A stretch of 64,000 bases of DNA from Paramecium sonneborni (lineage: Eukaryota; Ciliophora; Oligohymenophorea; Peniculida; Parameciidae). This document shows positions 1-13,381 of this stretch, piece after piece. The notes beneath the pieces were generated by a model. The model did not search any database. It was given only the letters and a program-made list of their open reading frames with translations, and was not told where the DNA came from. A program made the position numbers and the translations under genes. Where the stretch lies: the NCBI GenBank assembly GCA_905182985.1, contig CAJJDN010000041.1, forward strand, positions 67,809-131,808, read 5' to 3'. Each line of letters starts with the position of its first letter. Within the stretch, counting starts at the first letter, position 1.

Positions 1-849
1 CAATTACATTTAATTTAATTGACAACAGTTAAAAAAAGAAAATAAATAATTCAAATTTAAAAATAGCCAATTTTCATATCATATAAACCTTTGAGCTTGC
101 GTTTTTCGAATAAAATACTTTAATATTAAAGAATATAGTTAATTAAATTGTATTCTTGTTTTAATATCATGATTTTTCTATTTTGAAATGCAATATAAAA
201 ATAAAAAAAGAGCAATACCTTAAATTTATGTAAAATTCAATTTATTTTTAGACATGATCTTTTTTTCATTTATTGTTTATAAAATTAAAAAAATAAAAAT
301 AAAATCGAAATAATAAAAATTAAATGATAATCAAAATATCTAATAGTCATCCAAGATTCTTTTTACCTTAAGTATATAATCTAATGAAATACAAAAAGAA
401 AGCTTATCTATAATGAATCATTTGCCTTCTCTCATAAAAAGATTTAAATAGAATATTATTATTTATGATTATATATTAATATGAATATAAATATTAATAA
501 TTTCATAAAACATGATTATTAGCTGAACGGATTCACTAAACTTCACTGTCAGTTAATTTGGAACATTAAGCTTACTCAAACTTGAAAAATAGATACATAT
601 ATTAGTTATCAAAAGTGAAGAAATTTATTTTTGATTCAGATATTAAAAAAGAGACTTTGTAACAAATTAAGGTAATATGTTTTCTGTAAGTATTATATAA
701 ATTTTATATTTATAATCTCAATAAATTAAGAAAATATTTTTAATTGATAAAGATTGTAAAAAGAAAATCTTATGGTGTTGTTTTGATATTATTTTTTATT
801 TAAAAAATAAAAAATATGTATTTATTATTAATATTAATATTTAACCGAC
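1..849. other. Non-coding AT-rich stretch
   Basis: I see no convincing gene on either strand under the ciliate code. The stretch is rich in A/T runs and short TA repeats and has TGA in all forward frames. No telomeric C4A2 or C3A3 repeats are present, so this is not a chromosome end. The last 100 bases are probably the promoter region of the coiled-coil gene that starts at 850. Confidence 0.6.
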
Positions 850-2720
850 ATGAGTGGTTACAAACAGTATGATGAAGTTGAACCTTATAGATAAAGAATT
901 CGAGATCTTGAAGCTTAACTATAGAGAATGGATGTTAGATTTAGCAATGTTCTAACACATACTGGGAAAGCAGATGCATAATTTAATAACGATTTGCATG
1001 TAGAATTAGAAAAAATGACAAAATAAATGATATAAAAGAGAAGTGAAGCTGAGTTATGGAAATAGAAATATGAATAATAACTATCATCGACGATGTAGAT
1101 GAGGAATAATTATGAATTAGAATTATAATAATTATCTAAGGAAGTTTAAAGGTTATTAGATAAGATAGATCAATTTGAATATGAAAAAAGATTGAATGAT
1201 AAATAATTAGTTAGAGAAAGTTTATAAGATAAGGATTTAGAGATTGATGATTTAATGAGTAAATTATAGAGAATGAGATTAGAACATGAGAATGAATCAT
1301 AAAGACTTCTCAATGAAAATGATAATTTAAGACATAAGATAAATTAAATTGAATTGGAAAGATAAAAGTATAATTATTAATATTATTTAATAGAGAACTT
1401 GAATAAATGAGATTTAAGATAGAGACATTTCATTCTTAGAATTTGGATAATTTAAGAAAAACTCATTAAAGTTAAATTTCAGTTGTTGAATCAGAAATAG
1501 ATAAATTGAGAGGATTATTAGAAATTAAAAATAATGAAATTGAAACTTTGCTTTAATAAAATATGAAAATGAAAGTATCTTATGAGAATTAAATAAATGA
1601 ATTAAACAATTAATTTGATAATTAAAAATCAAAATATTAGAAATAAGAAATAATACATCGAGATCAATTAGCTTAATTATAATAATAATTATTAGATGAA
1701 TAAAAATTTAGTTTATAATCTTTAAGTAAAAATTATGAACAAAGTAAAAATACATTGGAAAAAGAAATTTCATCATACCAAAAGAAAAATGAAGCTTAAT
1801 AAAAAGAAATATAAGATTTAATTACAGAAAAGTAATAATAAAGAGATAATTATGAGAGACAACTTGAATTATTAAAAAAAGATAATGAAATTTTGAAATC
1901 AAGATTAGCATAAATTGAATAAACAAAATTAAAAGATATGTAATAAATTGAATCAGAACTGTTATAAACAAAATAATCATCAATTGAAGTTGAAAGTGTT
2001 TATAGATAATAAGTTGTTAAATTAGAAAATGAATTATAATTATGTTAAGAAAAGGAGATTGTAAAAAATAAAGAAGTAGAAACTTAGATTTAATAGTTTA
2101 TATTAATAAAATAAGCATTGGAAGAAGATTTATAACATTTAAGATAATAAAACTAAACTTTAAATGAATAAATAAAAGAATTAGAAAAAATAGCATCATT
2201 TGAATAGGAAGAATGGAAGGTCAAATGGTAATAAACAGAACTTTTATTGAAAGATAAAATTCGAAGTTTGGAAAATAAAGTTGATATTTTATAGTAAGAA
2301 TTAAGAAAATAAAAAGAATTAGCTGATTCATAAATTAGATAAATTCCAGAAAGAGAATTTAAAGCTTTAATTGATGAGATTGAACAATTAAAGACAAGAT
2401 TAGTTTTACAAGAAAGAGATAAGTTGAAAGAGAAAGAAGATTTAAGAATTAAATTAGAATAATCACATCATTATCAAATTGAAAATTTAAAAGCAGCCTT
2501 TAATACTTAAATAAGAATTCTTGATTAGGAAAATAAAGATTCTAAAAATATTATTATATAAAAAGAAAATTCAATTTAAGAATTATTACGCAAATATGAA
2601 AACTTAGAATCTGCATATAGTGGTTAAACAATTGGACCACAAGAATAAGCCTCTAAGAATATATATTAAGCATATATTCGTTCATCAAATAGATAATCAT
2701 CATTACGTAAATAATAATGA
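850..2720 (+). CDS. Long coiled-coil protein, 614 aa
   Basis: Reads open from ATG 850 to TGA 2718-2720 with TAA/TAG as Gln and one 26-nt intron at 1368-1393 (GTATAA...AATAG). Without the intron the frame hits TGA at once. The protein starts MSGYKQYDEVEPYRQRIRD and is almost entirely heptad-like E/K/Q/L sequence, predicting one long coiled coil, with a short polar tail ending SSLRKQQ. There are no membrane segments or catalytic motifs. Proteins of this shape in ciliates are often basal-body, ciliary or cytoskeletal scaffolds, but I cannot name a family. The next gene starts 53 bases downstream on the same strand. Confidence 0.85.
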
Positions 2721-2773
2721 ATATTACTATCTTAAATATATATATATAAAATTTTTAATTATTTGGAGTAAAA

Positions 2774-4552
2774 ATGTAAAAATATCAATTTTCAAGTGTT
2801 TTTTGGAGAAAAGTAAGAGAAGATATGAAAATGGAAATTCTTTTAGAAAAAAAGCCATTGAAATAATTTAAATTATATGAATTGACAGAAGATGAAATGA
2901 ATATTAATTTAGATTAAGTTACACAATGGTAAATAATAGATGGAAATTTAGGTCTCCAGATAATGAAATAATTTGTAAAAACATATCTGAAAACGGATTT
3001 GCTGATTTTATTTGCAATAAAGAGTATATGATAGAAGCATATACAAATATTTTATTTGATTCTGAAGATATAACTTTAATGGATAATTAATTATTATAAT
3101 TCAAGAATTTGCAATTATTAAGATTAAATCATAATAAAATTGAGATAGTATAACATATTCCATAATAATTGGTGGAATTACATTTATTTAATAATCCAAT
3201 AACAACTTTAAATTTATTAAAACATAATCTATAATATCTCGGTTTAGGCTACTGTTTATTAAATGATGATGCAATATAATCTATCTCAAAATATTTACCT
3301 TAATTAATAGGTTTAGATTTGGCTCACAATTAACTTTGTGATTTGGAATATTCAGTAGAAGCTTGTAAAAAAATGTCTAATTTAAAAATGTTATCTTTGT
3401 ATGGTAATCCACTAGTGTTAATGCCACAATATTTTATCTATATTGTTGATAATCTATTAAATTTAAGAAGTTTTGATGAATAAAGTTTTCTAGATATCAA
3501 AAATAGATTAGAACAAGCAGAAAAAGAAAAATAAGCAAAAAAATAAGAAGCATTAAGAAAATAGTAAGAAGAATTCGAACTTTAATAAAAGTTATTAGCT
3601 GATAAAAATAAAAAAGGTGGAAAACCTGGAAAGTAACCTGATCCAGTTGTTATTTAATAGCCTCAAGTAATTATACCAATTGATGAACCTAAAATTAATT
3701 TAAACGAATTACGATAATTCAAAATTACATTAAAAATATAAACTTTAGAAAATTTAGAAGGAATTTTACTAGATAAATATACATATCCATAAATGGAATA
3801 AAATAGTAGACTATTTTAAAGTAAATATATTATTTCATCTAATTTATTTGGAATTGAATTAAAAAGTAAAGAGATTCAATATGAAACAGCAACAATTGAA
3901 AATGAATTAGGAAGAATTGATTTTGAATTTAATTTTGAATAATTGTATAATCCTATAGTAGAAATAAGAGATGCAGTTGAATAGGGTTTTTTACTTTCTG
4001 TATAAGTTGAAGAACCTAAGATGTATATTGTAAAAATTGAGAATTATTATAATATAGGCAGATGATGGAGAAAAAAAGCCAGTTTTAGGTTAGGATGAAC
4101 TTCCTGAATAATAAATAAGAGTATTAGGGGTATGTAAAATAACTTGTGATTGGTTAAGAGGATACAATAAATAGTTTAATAAAAAATATAGATTATTTAA
4201 AGAAGAAACTAAAACTTCAGCTGAACATTGGTTTCCTTTAGAAAATGAATAGGATTTGATTTAAACTAAGATGGAAATGATTCAGAAAGAAAAAGAGGCT
4301 GAATTAGAAGAAAAAAAAGCGTAATAAGCTTTGATTGATTAAAAAAAAGAATAAGGTAAAGGAAAAGGAAAAGATGTCAAAAAAAAGGATGATAAAAAAA
4401 ATGTTAAGAAAGGAAAAGATGAACCTGTTTAAAAGGTAGTAGGTTAATTGGATTGGGAAGTTGATACTAGATAATATATATATGTAAATGAAAAGAAAGT
4501 TCATAGAGCAACTGATATGTTGTTAGCAATTGCTTTAGATTTAGGATATTGA
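2774..4552 (+). CDS. LRRC43-like leucine-rich-repeat protein, 575 aa
   Basis: Two introns, 2929-2951 (23 nt) and 4030-4057 (28 nt), give a 576-codon frame ending in TGA at 4550-4552. ATG 2774 is the first in frame; ATG 2825 is an alternative. Residues of roughly 60-230 hold leucine-rich repeats with the LxxLxLxxNxI pattern (for example LQLLRLNHNKIE, LKMLSLYGNPL). A charged coiled segment follows, then a Lys-rich block (GKGKGKDVKKKDD) and a conserved-looking C-terminus. The order LRR, coiled coil, lysine-rich linker and beta-rich tail recalls LRRC43, a protein of motile-cilium organisms. The family call is inference from layout and not from an alignment. Confidence 0.8.
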
Positions 4553-4673
4553 TTTTGTTTGTCTTACATTATATTTAATGTCTTAATTAAATTTTAAATT
4601 TAACAATAAAACAGAACGTATTTAATTCTAAACTAATTTTTACAAAAATACAAGTAAACCAAAATTTTAATCA

Positions 4674-5353
4674 TCATTCCATACTTCCTTTTCTAGTCTA
4701 TGCTGTATTCTTGAATAATGGAATAACAATCTTAGGTGCTTCATTGAATTTCTTACATGTTGCTGCCTCTTTCATTTTATCCTAATATATTTTCTCTGCT
4801 ACATATCTAAAAGTATTAAGTTTTATATATTATTTACATATGTAAACAACAATTTCTAGGATAAAATTTCTTTTACTTCTTATTGTTATATTCAATCAAA
4901 TTCAAATATACTTATTTCTAAGCATTTCTGAGTAATTGCTATTTCAATTTAAGATCCCTTATTTATTAAAATTACATCTACCTTAGTATTTAATGAACAT
5001 TAAAAATGTAGGGTTCTACTTAGGAATTTTCTAAATTTTTTGTTTGATGTCTCATAGGTTTAACTAATTTCTCTGCTTAATTTTTATTATAAGAGATGAT
5101 TTCTGAAACATTTTAATCTGGATACTCTGGCATTCTAAAAGTGATTTGATTCGCTTCTATATTTTATATTAGGTAATTTATACTTCTTCGCGCTTTTGCT
5201 TATTTTAGAAATCTAGCAGTTCTATTTTCTTTTTATTTTGTAGTACAATCTAAACTTTTATTCAATATCATTACATTCTTTTATTTCTTAAACTAAATGA
5301 TAAAAATTTGTAACAAACTCTTGATATTCTGAATCGCTTTCTTCAGAGCTCAT
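4674..5353 (-). CDS. Small unknown Q/K-rich protein, 207 aa
   Basis: Reverse-strand gene starting MSSEESDSEYQEF and ending GSME before TGA at 4674-4676. Removing two introns, 5222-5246 (25 nt) and 4807-4837 (31 nt), gives 208 codons. The first 40 residues are acidic. The middle is basic and glutamine-rich (KLKQQLLRNAQKQ), and the C-terminal third looks helical (EKIYQDKMKEAATCKKF). I see no signal peptide, membrane segment or catalytic motif and do not recognise the family. It converges on the LRRC43-like gene with about 120 bases between the stops. A further 21-nt in-frame intron just upstream of the second one is possible and would remove seven residues. Confidence 0.7.
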
Positions 5354-6456
5354 ATATATTAATTAAATTTAATATAGTTCATAAATATGAATATCATTAT
5401 CTAATCTTTTTTCAAATCATTTTAATAATAATATCCTTTTTTTGCATTCTATATATTAACACTGCTATTCATCTTCAAATTCCACTAATTTCAACAATAT
5501 CATAATTTAAATAAATTATTCATCTCATGTCATTATTACTTACATAAAATTATTCATAAATCATCACTTTGATCTTTTAAAACCACTTAGACAATGAAAT
5601 CAGAACATATTTTAAAGAATAAATTATTAATTATTAACAGATAAATATATGTAAAATACTCTATTTAATTTTCTAATTATTGAAGAAATAATTATTATTA
5701 TTTCTCTCTAATTAATTTCAAGTAATTTAATTAATATCTAGTAATCTATTTAATTTCAAGTTAAGATAGGATTTTAGATTAATTTTTAAATTTTTATGAA
5801 AAGTGAAAATTAACTAATAGACTTGGATTCAAAAAAAATAATAATGAGAACTATTCATTTTATTAAGAAAGTATTGTTTATTATTTAGTTTAACATAAAT
5901 CAATTTAGGTATAATATCATAGATTCTTGATCAATTTTAACAGTAATTTATTATTAAACTTTAATTTGAATTCTGCTAAATCATTAAATGTATCACATTT
6001 TTCAAATATATTTTACAAATATCTTTAATTAAAAGGGGTACTTTTTGGTTTATAAATTTTGATGGATGAATGTTAATTTAATAATATTTGGAATGATTTT
6101 CATTATTGAAAAACTAATTAATTGATAAGAAAAACTAAATTTATAGGGTTATTTTTGAAAATTTATGAAAATTTACAAAAAGTTACAAAAAGTTACAATT
6201 TGTTCTACAATTAAATTTATAAAGGATTATTGTATGTGAATTTGTATGAAGTTTAAGTAAAATAAAGATAGATTTTGGGTTATATTAATATATTAAAAAA
6301 ATTTAGAAGAGAGGCTATAATTATTAATGATAGATAATACATTTAATTAAATTAATAATTAAACTAAAAATTATAATTATAGAATTAATTTGCTAAAAGA
6401 AATATTATATATAATTAAAATTGTACATGAAATTAAAATCAAATAGAATTGAAGTT
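5354..6456. other. Intergenic region without a clear gene
   Basis: About 1.1 kb of AT-rich DNA lies between the start of the 4674-5353 gene and the 3' end of the kinase gene. A reverse frame near 5350-5500 reads about 40 residues (MNSSVNIQNAKKGYYY...) but has no family features. A short direct repeat of agttacaaaa occurs near 6180-6200. I see no RNA gene. It may hold the remains of a lost gene. Confidence 0.4.
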
Positions 6457-7913
6457 TCATGAAGGAATATTTTGAAAGTTTTCAATAATAAAATCTTATT
6501 TTGGAATATCCTAACTGAATCTTAGACTGAATGAGAGTTAAAATGATTTATGAAGACTTGAATGTTTATGATCTTCATTACAATGAAAACTATTTTCTAA
6601 TTCATATTTTAGAAATTTGTTGGGGAATTAATAAGGTGTATTGGCAAAATCATTAGAGTGTTCAACTTCAAAATCATCTTGATCATATTAGAATGTTGTA
6701 AATTAAGAAATTTATAATTCTTAAGACATTTAAGTAATATTAATAATATTTAAAGCATCTTTTGAGGAAAGTCTTTTGATTGGATTAGATTCTAGTAATC
6801 CAAAAAGAAGATTATTTAATTCATTAGAATAGCCATGAATTTATGATTTCGGTAATTAACATTTTCTATTAAGAGATAGTAATTCTTTAGTATTTTCTGA
6901 ATCAAAAAGAGATTTTTTAGTCATCCTAAAAATATTTGAATAATGATTAATACATTCTAAAAAGCATAACACCAATACCAAACATATCGACTTTATTTGT
7001 AAATCTAAATTAACCTTAATTAGGCTCTTTTTATTAAAGTATTTCAGGTGCAATATATCCTGGTGTTCCACATATAGCAAAAGGAGTAAAAATGGTTGAT
7101 GAAATTGCAAGTCCAAAATCAATAATTTTTAAATTCTGAATACTTTACTTATTAGATAATACAATATTTTCTAATTTAATATCTCTATGAATATAATTGT
7201 TAGAATGAATGTATTGAATTCCTTACAATAATTGCTATATATTTATATATAATATGAATTTACAGCCAAAATGATTCTTATCACATCTTCAGAGAGTGGT
7301 TTAATTTATTATTTGATGAATTTATGAAGTGTGTCGCCTTATAAATATTCAAAAATTAAATAATAAGTAGAGTCGCCTTCAAAAATATCTAGTAATTAAA
7401 TCACATTTTAATGATTTAACAAAGATCGAAGAATGGTAATTTCGCTTAAAAGTCGATTTAAACGATCTGGTGTTTTCTTTTTTGTAATATAATCTTTGCT
7501 AATACATTTAGCAGCATATTTAACTTTATTAGAATCTATAATTGTAATCACTTTACTAGATGCACCAGAACCAATTAACTCTGATTATTAATAGAATGTG
7601 GAAATACTATGGTTAAATATTTTATTAGTGAGTAATTGTTTGATTCTCTATAAATTATCAGGTTTACCAGAAAACCATTTTACATAATCATTGTATTTGA
7701 TGCCAAATTCCATAAATTATTATTTTTCATTTAATCTCCAACTTATGCGATTAGTTAGATTCAAAGGAATTTCATATTTTGGTAGTTACCTATTCTTAAG
7801 GTTAATTAGAAGCATACGTTTAATCCAATAGTTATTCGATCATCATAGATTTGCAATTAATAAACTTTGTCAACGAGTAAGTGTTTGCGAATAACTTGAC
7901 AATTAAATATCAT
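6457..7913 (-). CDS. Ser/Thr protein kinase with N-terminal PH-like region, 458 aa
   Basis: Three introns (23, 29 and 28 nt) give 459 codons from ATG at 7911-7913 to TGA at 6457-6459. The first 100 residues are beta-rich and end with a Trp-containing helix (YNDYVKWFSGKPDNLQRI), the shape of a PH domain as seen in many ciliate kinases. The kinase domain follows: Gly loop GSGASSKV, Lys in YAAKCI, catalytic loop HRDIKLENIVL, DFG, and CGTPGYIAPE at the activation segment end. Leu replaces the usual Pro in the catalytic loop, while Asp and Asn are kept, so activity is expected. The C-terminal tail of about 110 residues is acidic and Phe/Ser-rich. It is most like CAMK/AGC-type ciliate kinases, substrate unknown. 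Confidence 0.9.
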
Positions 7914-7956
7914 ATGAAATATAATTAATTTATTATAATTAAATTATCAAGATAAA

Positions 7957-10582
7957 TCAAAACTATCTTTTCATTGGTTATCCATATTAACCGTCATAAG
8001 AATTTGGAACTTACGAATCTATTTTTTTAGGACCACCAATTAACATATTATTATGTCTCTCTTCTCTTTCTTTTAACATATTATCATAATTATCTTTAGC
8101 CCGTTTTGCTTTTTCACTACTCTCAGCTATTTTTATTGAAAGTTCTTTAATTTCTTAAGATATTTACTAATCTTTTTCTCTATTTAATTAAATAATTTTA
8201 TTCACTCTATCTCTCTTTATCGCCAGAGAATTATTAAGTTATTCTCTATTTTTTCGTAGATCTTCCTTCCTTTTATTTTCTTTCTCATTTCTATAATTTT
8301 ATAACATATTATATATTTTTTCACACCAACCTTCAACCATTTATTAAAGAGTTGTTACAAAGATTCTTTCAGTATCAAAACTATATATAATATATATATA
8401 TTATTATACAAAGCTGCCATTTCTCTACCACTATATATGGGATATAAAAGAGGTTCATCTATTCTTTCATCCTTAGAATTTGCTTTTTACTTAGCTTCTT
8501 CAATTTTTGCAATTTCCTCCTCTGTTGCATCAAAAGTATCTACTTAATAATACATTTCTTTTTTTTCTTTTATAAGATTCTCTATTGGTAAATCTTTTGT
8601 ATTATTTGGTTAAATTGCTGTTGCACCTCTAATAAATAACATAAAGATTTCATAAGTAGCTGAAGTAATTGTCTTCATATTAGTTTTTAATTGATCAGTG
8701 ACTTTAATATTTTTTATTTATATATGTGCTTTACTCAATAACCTATACAATAATACTTTAACAATCATAGAAATTACAATCATCATAAATTATTTCTTTT
8801 ATTCCATATTTTTTAAAGATCCATGATATGTAAAATTTAATCTATTTATTTCAAATCTTAAATGTTAACTATCTAATAGATATGCATATTCACATGTAAT
8901 GCTATTTAAATATATCATCATATTCTCTGTAAAATCACTTTCATTTGCATTATCAGTCACACCATCAAATAGTTTTTTTAGAATTTCCTTAAGTTTTTTT
9001 ATATTCTGATTCATTTGATTAGGTGAAATCTTTTATTTTGGTTTTGGAACTACTTAAATATTTAAATTAGAAATAAAAAGTTCATCAAAAACATTTTTCA
9101 ATACCCTTACAAATAAACCATGCGTATCATCCATAAATTTTTAAAGTATTTCAGGTCCTTCTTTATTAACATATTATTTTTTAGCTAAAATAGTCTTTTT
9201 CATCCAATTATATCTCCAAATATGAAAAAATAACATTATAAAGTATAACTTTAATTTCTTTATAGCACGTTGACTATAATATTATTTGTAAGATTATATA
9301 CCCTATTAATTAGACCAATTTAGTTTAATCATCTTTTGGATCATAAGTTGGAGGTGGAGGTATTGGTCTTGGTTTTAGAATTCTTGGTTTTTATACTACT
9401 CTAGGTTCAGGATCACTTTCTTCACTAGTAAAAGAATCAACTTCTGCTTGATCATTAATAATTTCTTCAAAATCTAGAAGTTTTTTATTCTTTTTGTTTT
9501 TCTTTCTCTAATTTGCTATTTTCTTAAATTAAAATTTTTTTTATTACAAGTTACTTCAACATTCTTAGCATTTATAAAGTTTGTTACTTTGATTTCTATT
9601 TTTCAGGATATGGCATCGTTGGAAATTATTATTAATATAAATTCTATTATTAAAAATACGGTTGATACTGATAACCTGGAGGTGGCCTAAATTATTAACC
9701 TTACCTCATATGTGATGGTACTTCATCATACATATCATTATAAAATGCATCTTAAGCATTTTAAGCTTCTAATTTTTTCATTCTTTCTATAAGTTACTAT
9801 TTTTCATCTTTGCTCTCTTTTTCTCTCTATTATGCCATATTTTATGTTAACTTTTCTAAGACTTCGTTTTATCTCATAATATAATCTATTATTCTCGTTT
9901 TAGGTTATTCTTATAACTCTGGAGCTTATTATTAAGTTTAATTTACAGTAACACCCATTTAACCATTTATTAATAATTTCTCTTAATTCTTCATTTATTG
10001 GTTAGGTGAATTAAACTATTATTAATTAAATGGGAATTAAGATGGTTATTATAATGGGAATTAGGATGGTTATTATAAAGGAAATTAAGATGGTTATTAA
10101 ATAGGAAATTATGGTACCTACATAGGGAATTAAGATGTAGGAAATTATGGTTATTATAAAGGAAATTATTAATGCATAGGTAACATAGGCATAGATCTTT
10201 AATCTCTAAAAGATGAACCAGGAATTTAACTCATAAGTGGATCTAATTAACTCATTCCATAAGGCTACCCTAATAACTATTAACCAAAATTAGCTAAGCT
10301 ATTAGTTGAAGTTATAGGTTAGGGTATATTTGGCTAACCCAAAAATTAATCAAGACTCTCTAAACCACTTCTTTTATCTCCTTTATTCATACTTCCAATC
10401 AACAATAAATTCATCATATCTAACTCTCTTGATCTTGGTCTTCTGTTTGTTGTTTCTCCTGGCCTAATTAATTAATCGTAATCATTCATAAAAGCATTAA
10501 GTTATGAAGGTGGAGATGCCATCTACATTGCTGGATTATTGAAACTTTACTAACCAACATTTTAAAATGGAGTTTATCTCAT
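7957..10582 (-). CDS. Large Q/P-rich protein with octapeptide repeats, function unknown
   Basis: Starts MRQTPFQNVGQQSF at 10580-10582 and ends GQPMKRQF before TGA at 7957-7959. The N-terminal third is low complexity, Q/P/F-rich, and contains tandem PSQFPLQQ repeats. A charged helical segment (RQNEVLEKLTQNMAQ), a Pro/Tyr-rich stretch, an acidic patch (SEESDPEPR) and a polyproline run (RPIPPPPTYD) follow. The C-terminal half is more ordered and ends in a long K/E/R coiled coil around 8050-8330 (reverse). Frame changes near 9180 and 9500-9600 imply several small introns that I did not place exactly. Low-complexity plus coiled coil suggests a scaffold or RNA-binding protein, but I recognise no family. 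Only 43 bases separate its stop from the start of the kinase gene, on the same strand. Confidence 0.75.
10032..10103 (-). repeat. 24-bp tandem repeat encoding PSQFPLQQ
   Basis: Three near-perfect 24-base units start at 10032, 10056 and 10080, with degenerate copies on the right to about 10175. On the reverse strand each unit encodes Pro-Ser-Gln-Phe-Pro-Leu-Gln-Gln. Being a multiple of three, changes in copy number keep the host gene in frame. Confidence 0.85.
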
Positions 10583-10782
10583 CCTATTTTATAATAATAA
10601 TATAAGTTATATATATAAATATTAATAATAATTAGTATTTACTTCTTTCTTTCAATTTGATCATTATATTACTAATTCAAATCCATTCAAAATTAATATT
10701 ACAATATATATTATCAAAATCAAACATATTCTACATTTCTATATTTATTACCCATATTAAATATGATAAATTTTATTATTTA

Positions 10783-12179
10783 ATGGAATTAGAAAAAACC
10801 TTATATAGAGTCTAAGAACGAATTTTGACTCATTAAAATGTTCCTAAATTTACTAATATTTTTAGTATGATTTTATTAAGTTTGGCATCCATAAATTTAC
10901 TTATTATATGGGGACTAAGTCATCGGACTATTAATTAAATATAATTTGATAAAGAATAGTAAGATAATCTATATCATTATTCAATTGTAGATGGTGAGAA
11001 GACTATTTTGATGATGAAATATTCAAAAACTCAAGAATTATTGCACTTAAAAACTGAATTACTATAACAACATAATTTTACTATTATCAATATTACTGTA
11101 GATTACAATAACTATTTTGATAGTAGTCTCTAATATGTATTAGGATAAATGACAAATTTAGAAACATTATTTTTACATGACGTTGCTTATTCAATATATT
11201 CAGATATTTATGTTAAAAATAATGCTACAAATCAAACATTTATTTGGAAAGAGAATAAAAACCTCTATAATTATTTAGGAAAGGCTGCTTATAATTTTTG
11301 GGATTTCTTAATAATAACTTTAGGATTATTCATATCTTCTGCTATATCATCACTCTATATCAAAGTCACAATTATTTGTGCTCCAATCATTATAATAATT
11401 ATGTGTATTACACTTTTTCATAAAATATTTTAGTAGAAGTGTCTCAGATCTTTGGAAATAGACATGTATTCCCAATATTTCTAGCACGTGCATTTCCCTG
11501 GATAGGATTATATTTAAATATTCTTGATAGAACTTAAAGATCAAAAAAACAACTCATTATAGCGTTTACTTTAATGCTAATTCTAATTTATTTTATTTAC
11601 TTATCGTCTGTTATTATAGGAAGTTATTTATTATTCAAATCTTAAGTTCCATTTGGTTTAAAAGATAACTTTTTTGGGTATTCATTTATTTATTTTCCCA
11701 TAGTTTAATTACAGTCAATGAATTTGCATCTTTATTATTTTTGAGAACTCGTTCCTCTATATATTTTGTCCCCAAATTTATTATTATATATTATTATTTA
11801 TTCCTTTGGTATGTTCGCTCTACAAGTAAAAATCATTAAATTATTTATTTTAGATTATGGTTTCTATTCACTTGCCATGCTTACATTAACTTATATATGT
11901 TTTGGAACATTTTGTCTTTTCATTTTCATCTATGAAAGTCCTAGTCTAGGTTGGAATTAACTTTCATATTATACACCTAATATTGATAGACCAAGATGTT
12001 ACTATTTACCAGTTTTTTCTATGAATTGGGTTAATGATTTACCTTAACTTTGGTCTATGTTTTACCCTTTGTATGGAAGGAGGTATTTGTATTTACAAAA
12101 TCTATAGATATTTTTAAATTTAAAATTTAGCCTTAGTAGATCGAAACTTTCCACTTCTCAACAATTTCTTAGATATTGA
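10783..12179 (+). CDS. Membralin (TMEM259 family), 437 aa
   Basis: Introns at 11405-11433, 11678-11703 and 11826-11853 (29, 26, 28 nt) give exactly 438 codons. The protein has an N-terminal membrane helix (residues 25-48), a luminal region of about 120 residues with several N-x-T/S sites, then four or more further helices. Signatures matching membralin in the same order include LGQMTNLETLFLHD, the helix run before MLEVSQIFG, VNEFASLLFLRTRSSIYF, and YGFYSLAMLTLTY. Membralin is an ER membrane protein linked to ER-associated degradation in animals. The protein is shorter than vertebrate membralin because it lacks the long low-complexity tail. It converges on the cyclin gene with 36 bases between stops. 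Confidence 0.78.
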
Positions 12180-12215
12180 ATTGCAAGAATTATAATGATT
12201 TTATTATAATAATAT

Positions 12216-13188
12216 TCAATTTAAAACTATTTTTTTTTTTTCTTCCATTAATTTCCCATCTTTTGAAAGAGAAAAGTTTTTCTATTTTATTTATTTATAG
12301 CGTTCATAATTTTTTCCAAATTCTTTTGTAATGTCTTTAATTTCTTAAAGAAAATGTACTACCTCTTAAATTTATTAACAATGATTCTCTATAGATATAT
12401 CTTTTTAATCTATTTATTTTATTATTAATGTGCCATTCTATTAATTTTCTTATTAATATTTCTTCATTTTTTCTAATTATTATTATTTCAATGGCTTAAT
12501 TCCTTCCAATGTTATACTTGGTTAAAGAATCTCTATAAAGATTGATTATAAACTGCATTCAACTATTGCTAATGATATTTCACTTTCCTTAAAAGTAAAT
12601 ATTGTAAACCCTTAAAATGATTTTAGAAAATATTCTTCTATTTTCTTTTCAAAACGAATGAATAGAGATTACTCTAAAAGATCTTTTATTTGAAATATAA
12701 AAATCACTGATTATATTATTGGGTAAATAGGTTTTACATCGATATCATATCCTAAAGCTTTAACTAATAACAATTCATTTTTTGCATAAAATTCATCACC
12801 ATAATGTTAATATCTCTCCAAATTTGGTTTAATTTTTAACTTTTATGCATGGAATCCTATAGATTGTTAAGAAATCTAAAATTTTTATATGATTTATTAT
12901 TTTTACTCCATTTAGTTTCATTCCTAAATAACTACAAAATAATAAAAACTAATGCATATCAGATTATTCAAAAATTGTTTTTATCATATAATATCGCTTA
13001 AATAATGCTGCAGCATAAGAAATCAATGTAAAATTTATATTTTTTTCATACTTAAATAAATTTGGAAGTTAAGTACAACAATGATAATCTATGATACTCA
13101 TTTCTTCATGTTGTATAAAGCCATCAGGTAATTATTATTAACGATATTAAATAAAATCAGCTATTTAACTCTTCGTAAATTTCCACAT
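12216..13188 (-). CDS. Cyclin (C/H/T-like), 313 aa
   Basis: ATG at 13186-13188, TGA at 12216-12218, one 31-nt intron; 314 codons. It begins MWKFTKSQIADFIQYR, the W-x-F-T/S-K opening typical of transcriptional cyclins. The first cyclin box is clear: LISYAAALFKRYYM aligns with the ATAxVYFKRFY helix of cyclins C and H, followed by FLLFCSYLGMKLNG (in place of the usual LA.K.EE) and ELLLVKALGYDIDVKPIYP. The second box is weaker, and the tail is a K/Q-rich coiled coil. Cyclins of this group partner with CDK7/8/9-type kinases in transcription; the exact partner cannot be told here. The second cyclin repeat appears diverged. Confidence 0.8.
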
Positions 13189-13381
13189 TAAAAGTCAATG
13201 TAATTTTATTATAATTTTTTTTATTCTTATTTTACATACCTTAAATATACTAAAAAAAATTGGCTATTTTATTTAGACAATTAAAAATTCCAAAATAAAA
13301 ATGAATATCTTAATTAATTTAAATAAATCAAATTTTGTTTCAACAATTATTTCTATTCAAAACAATTATTTTGTGTCATTT

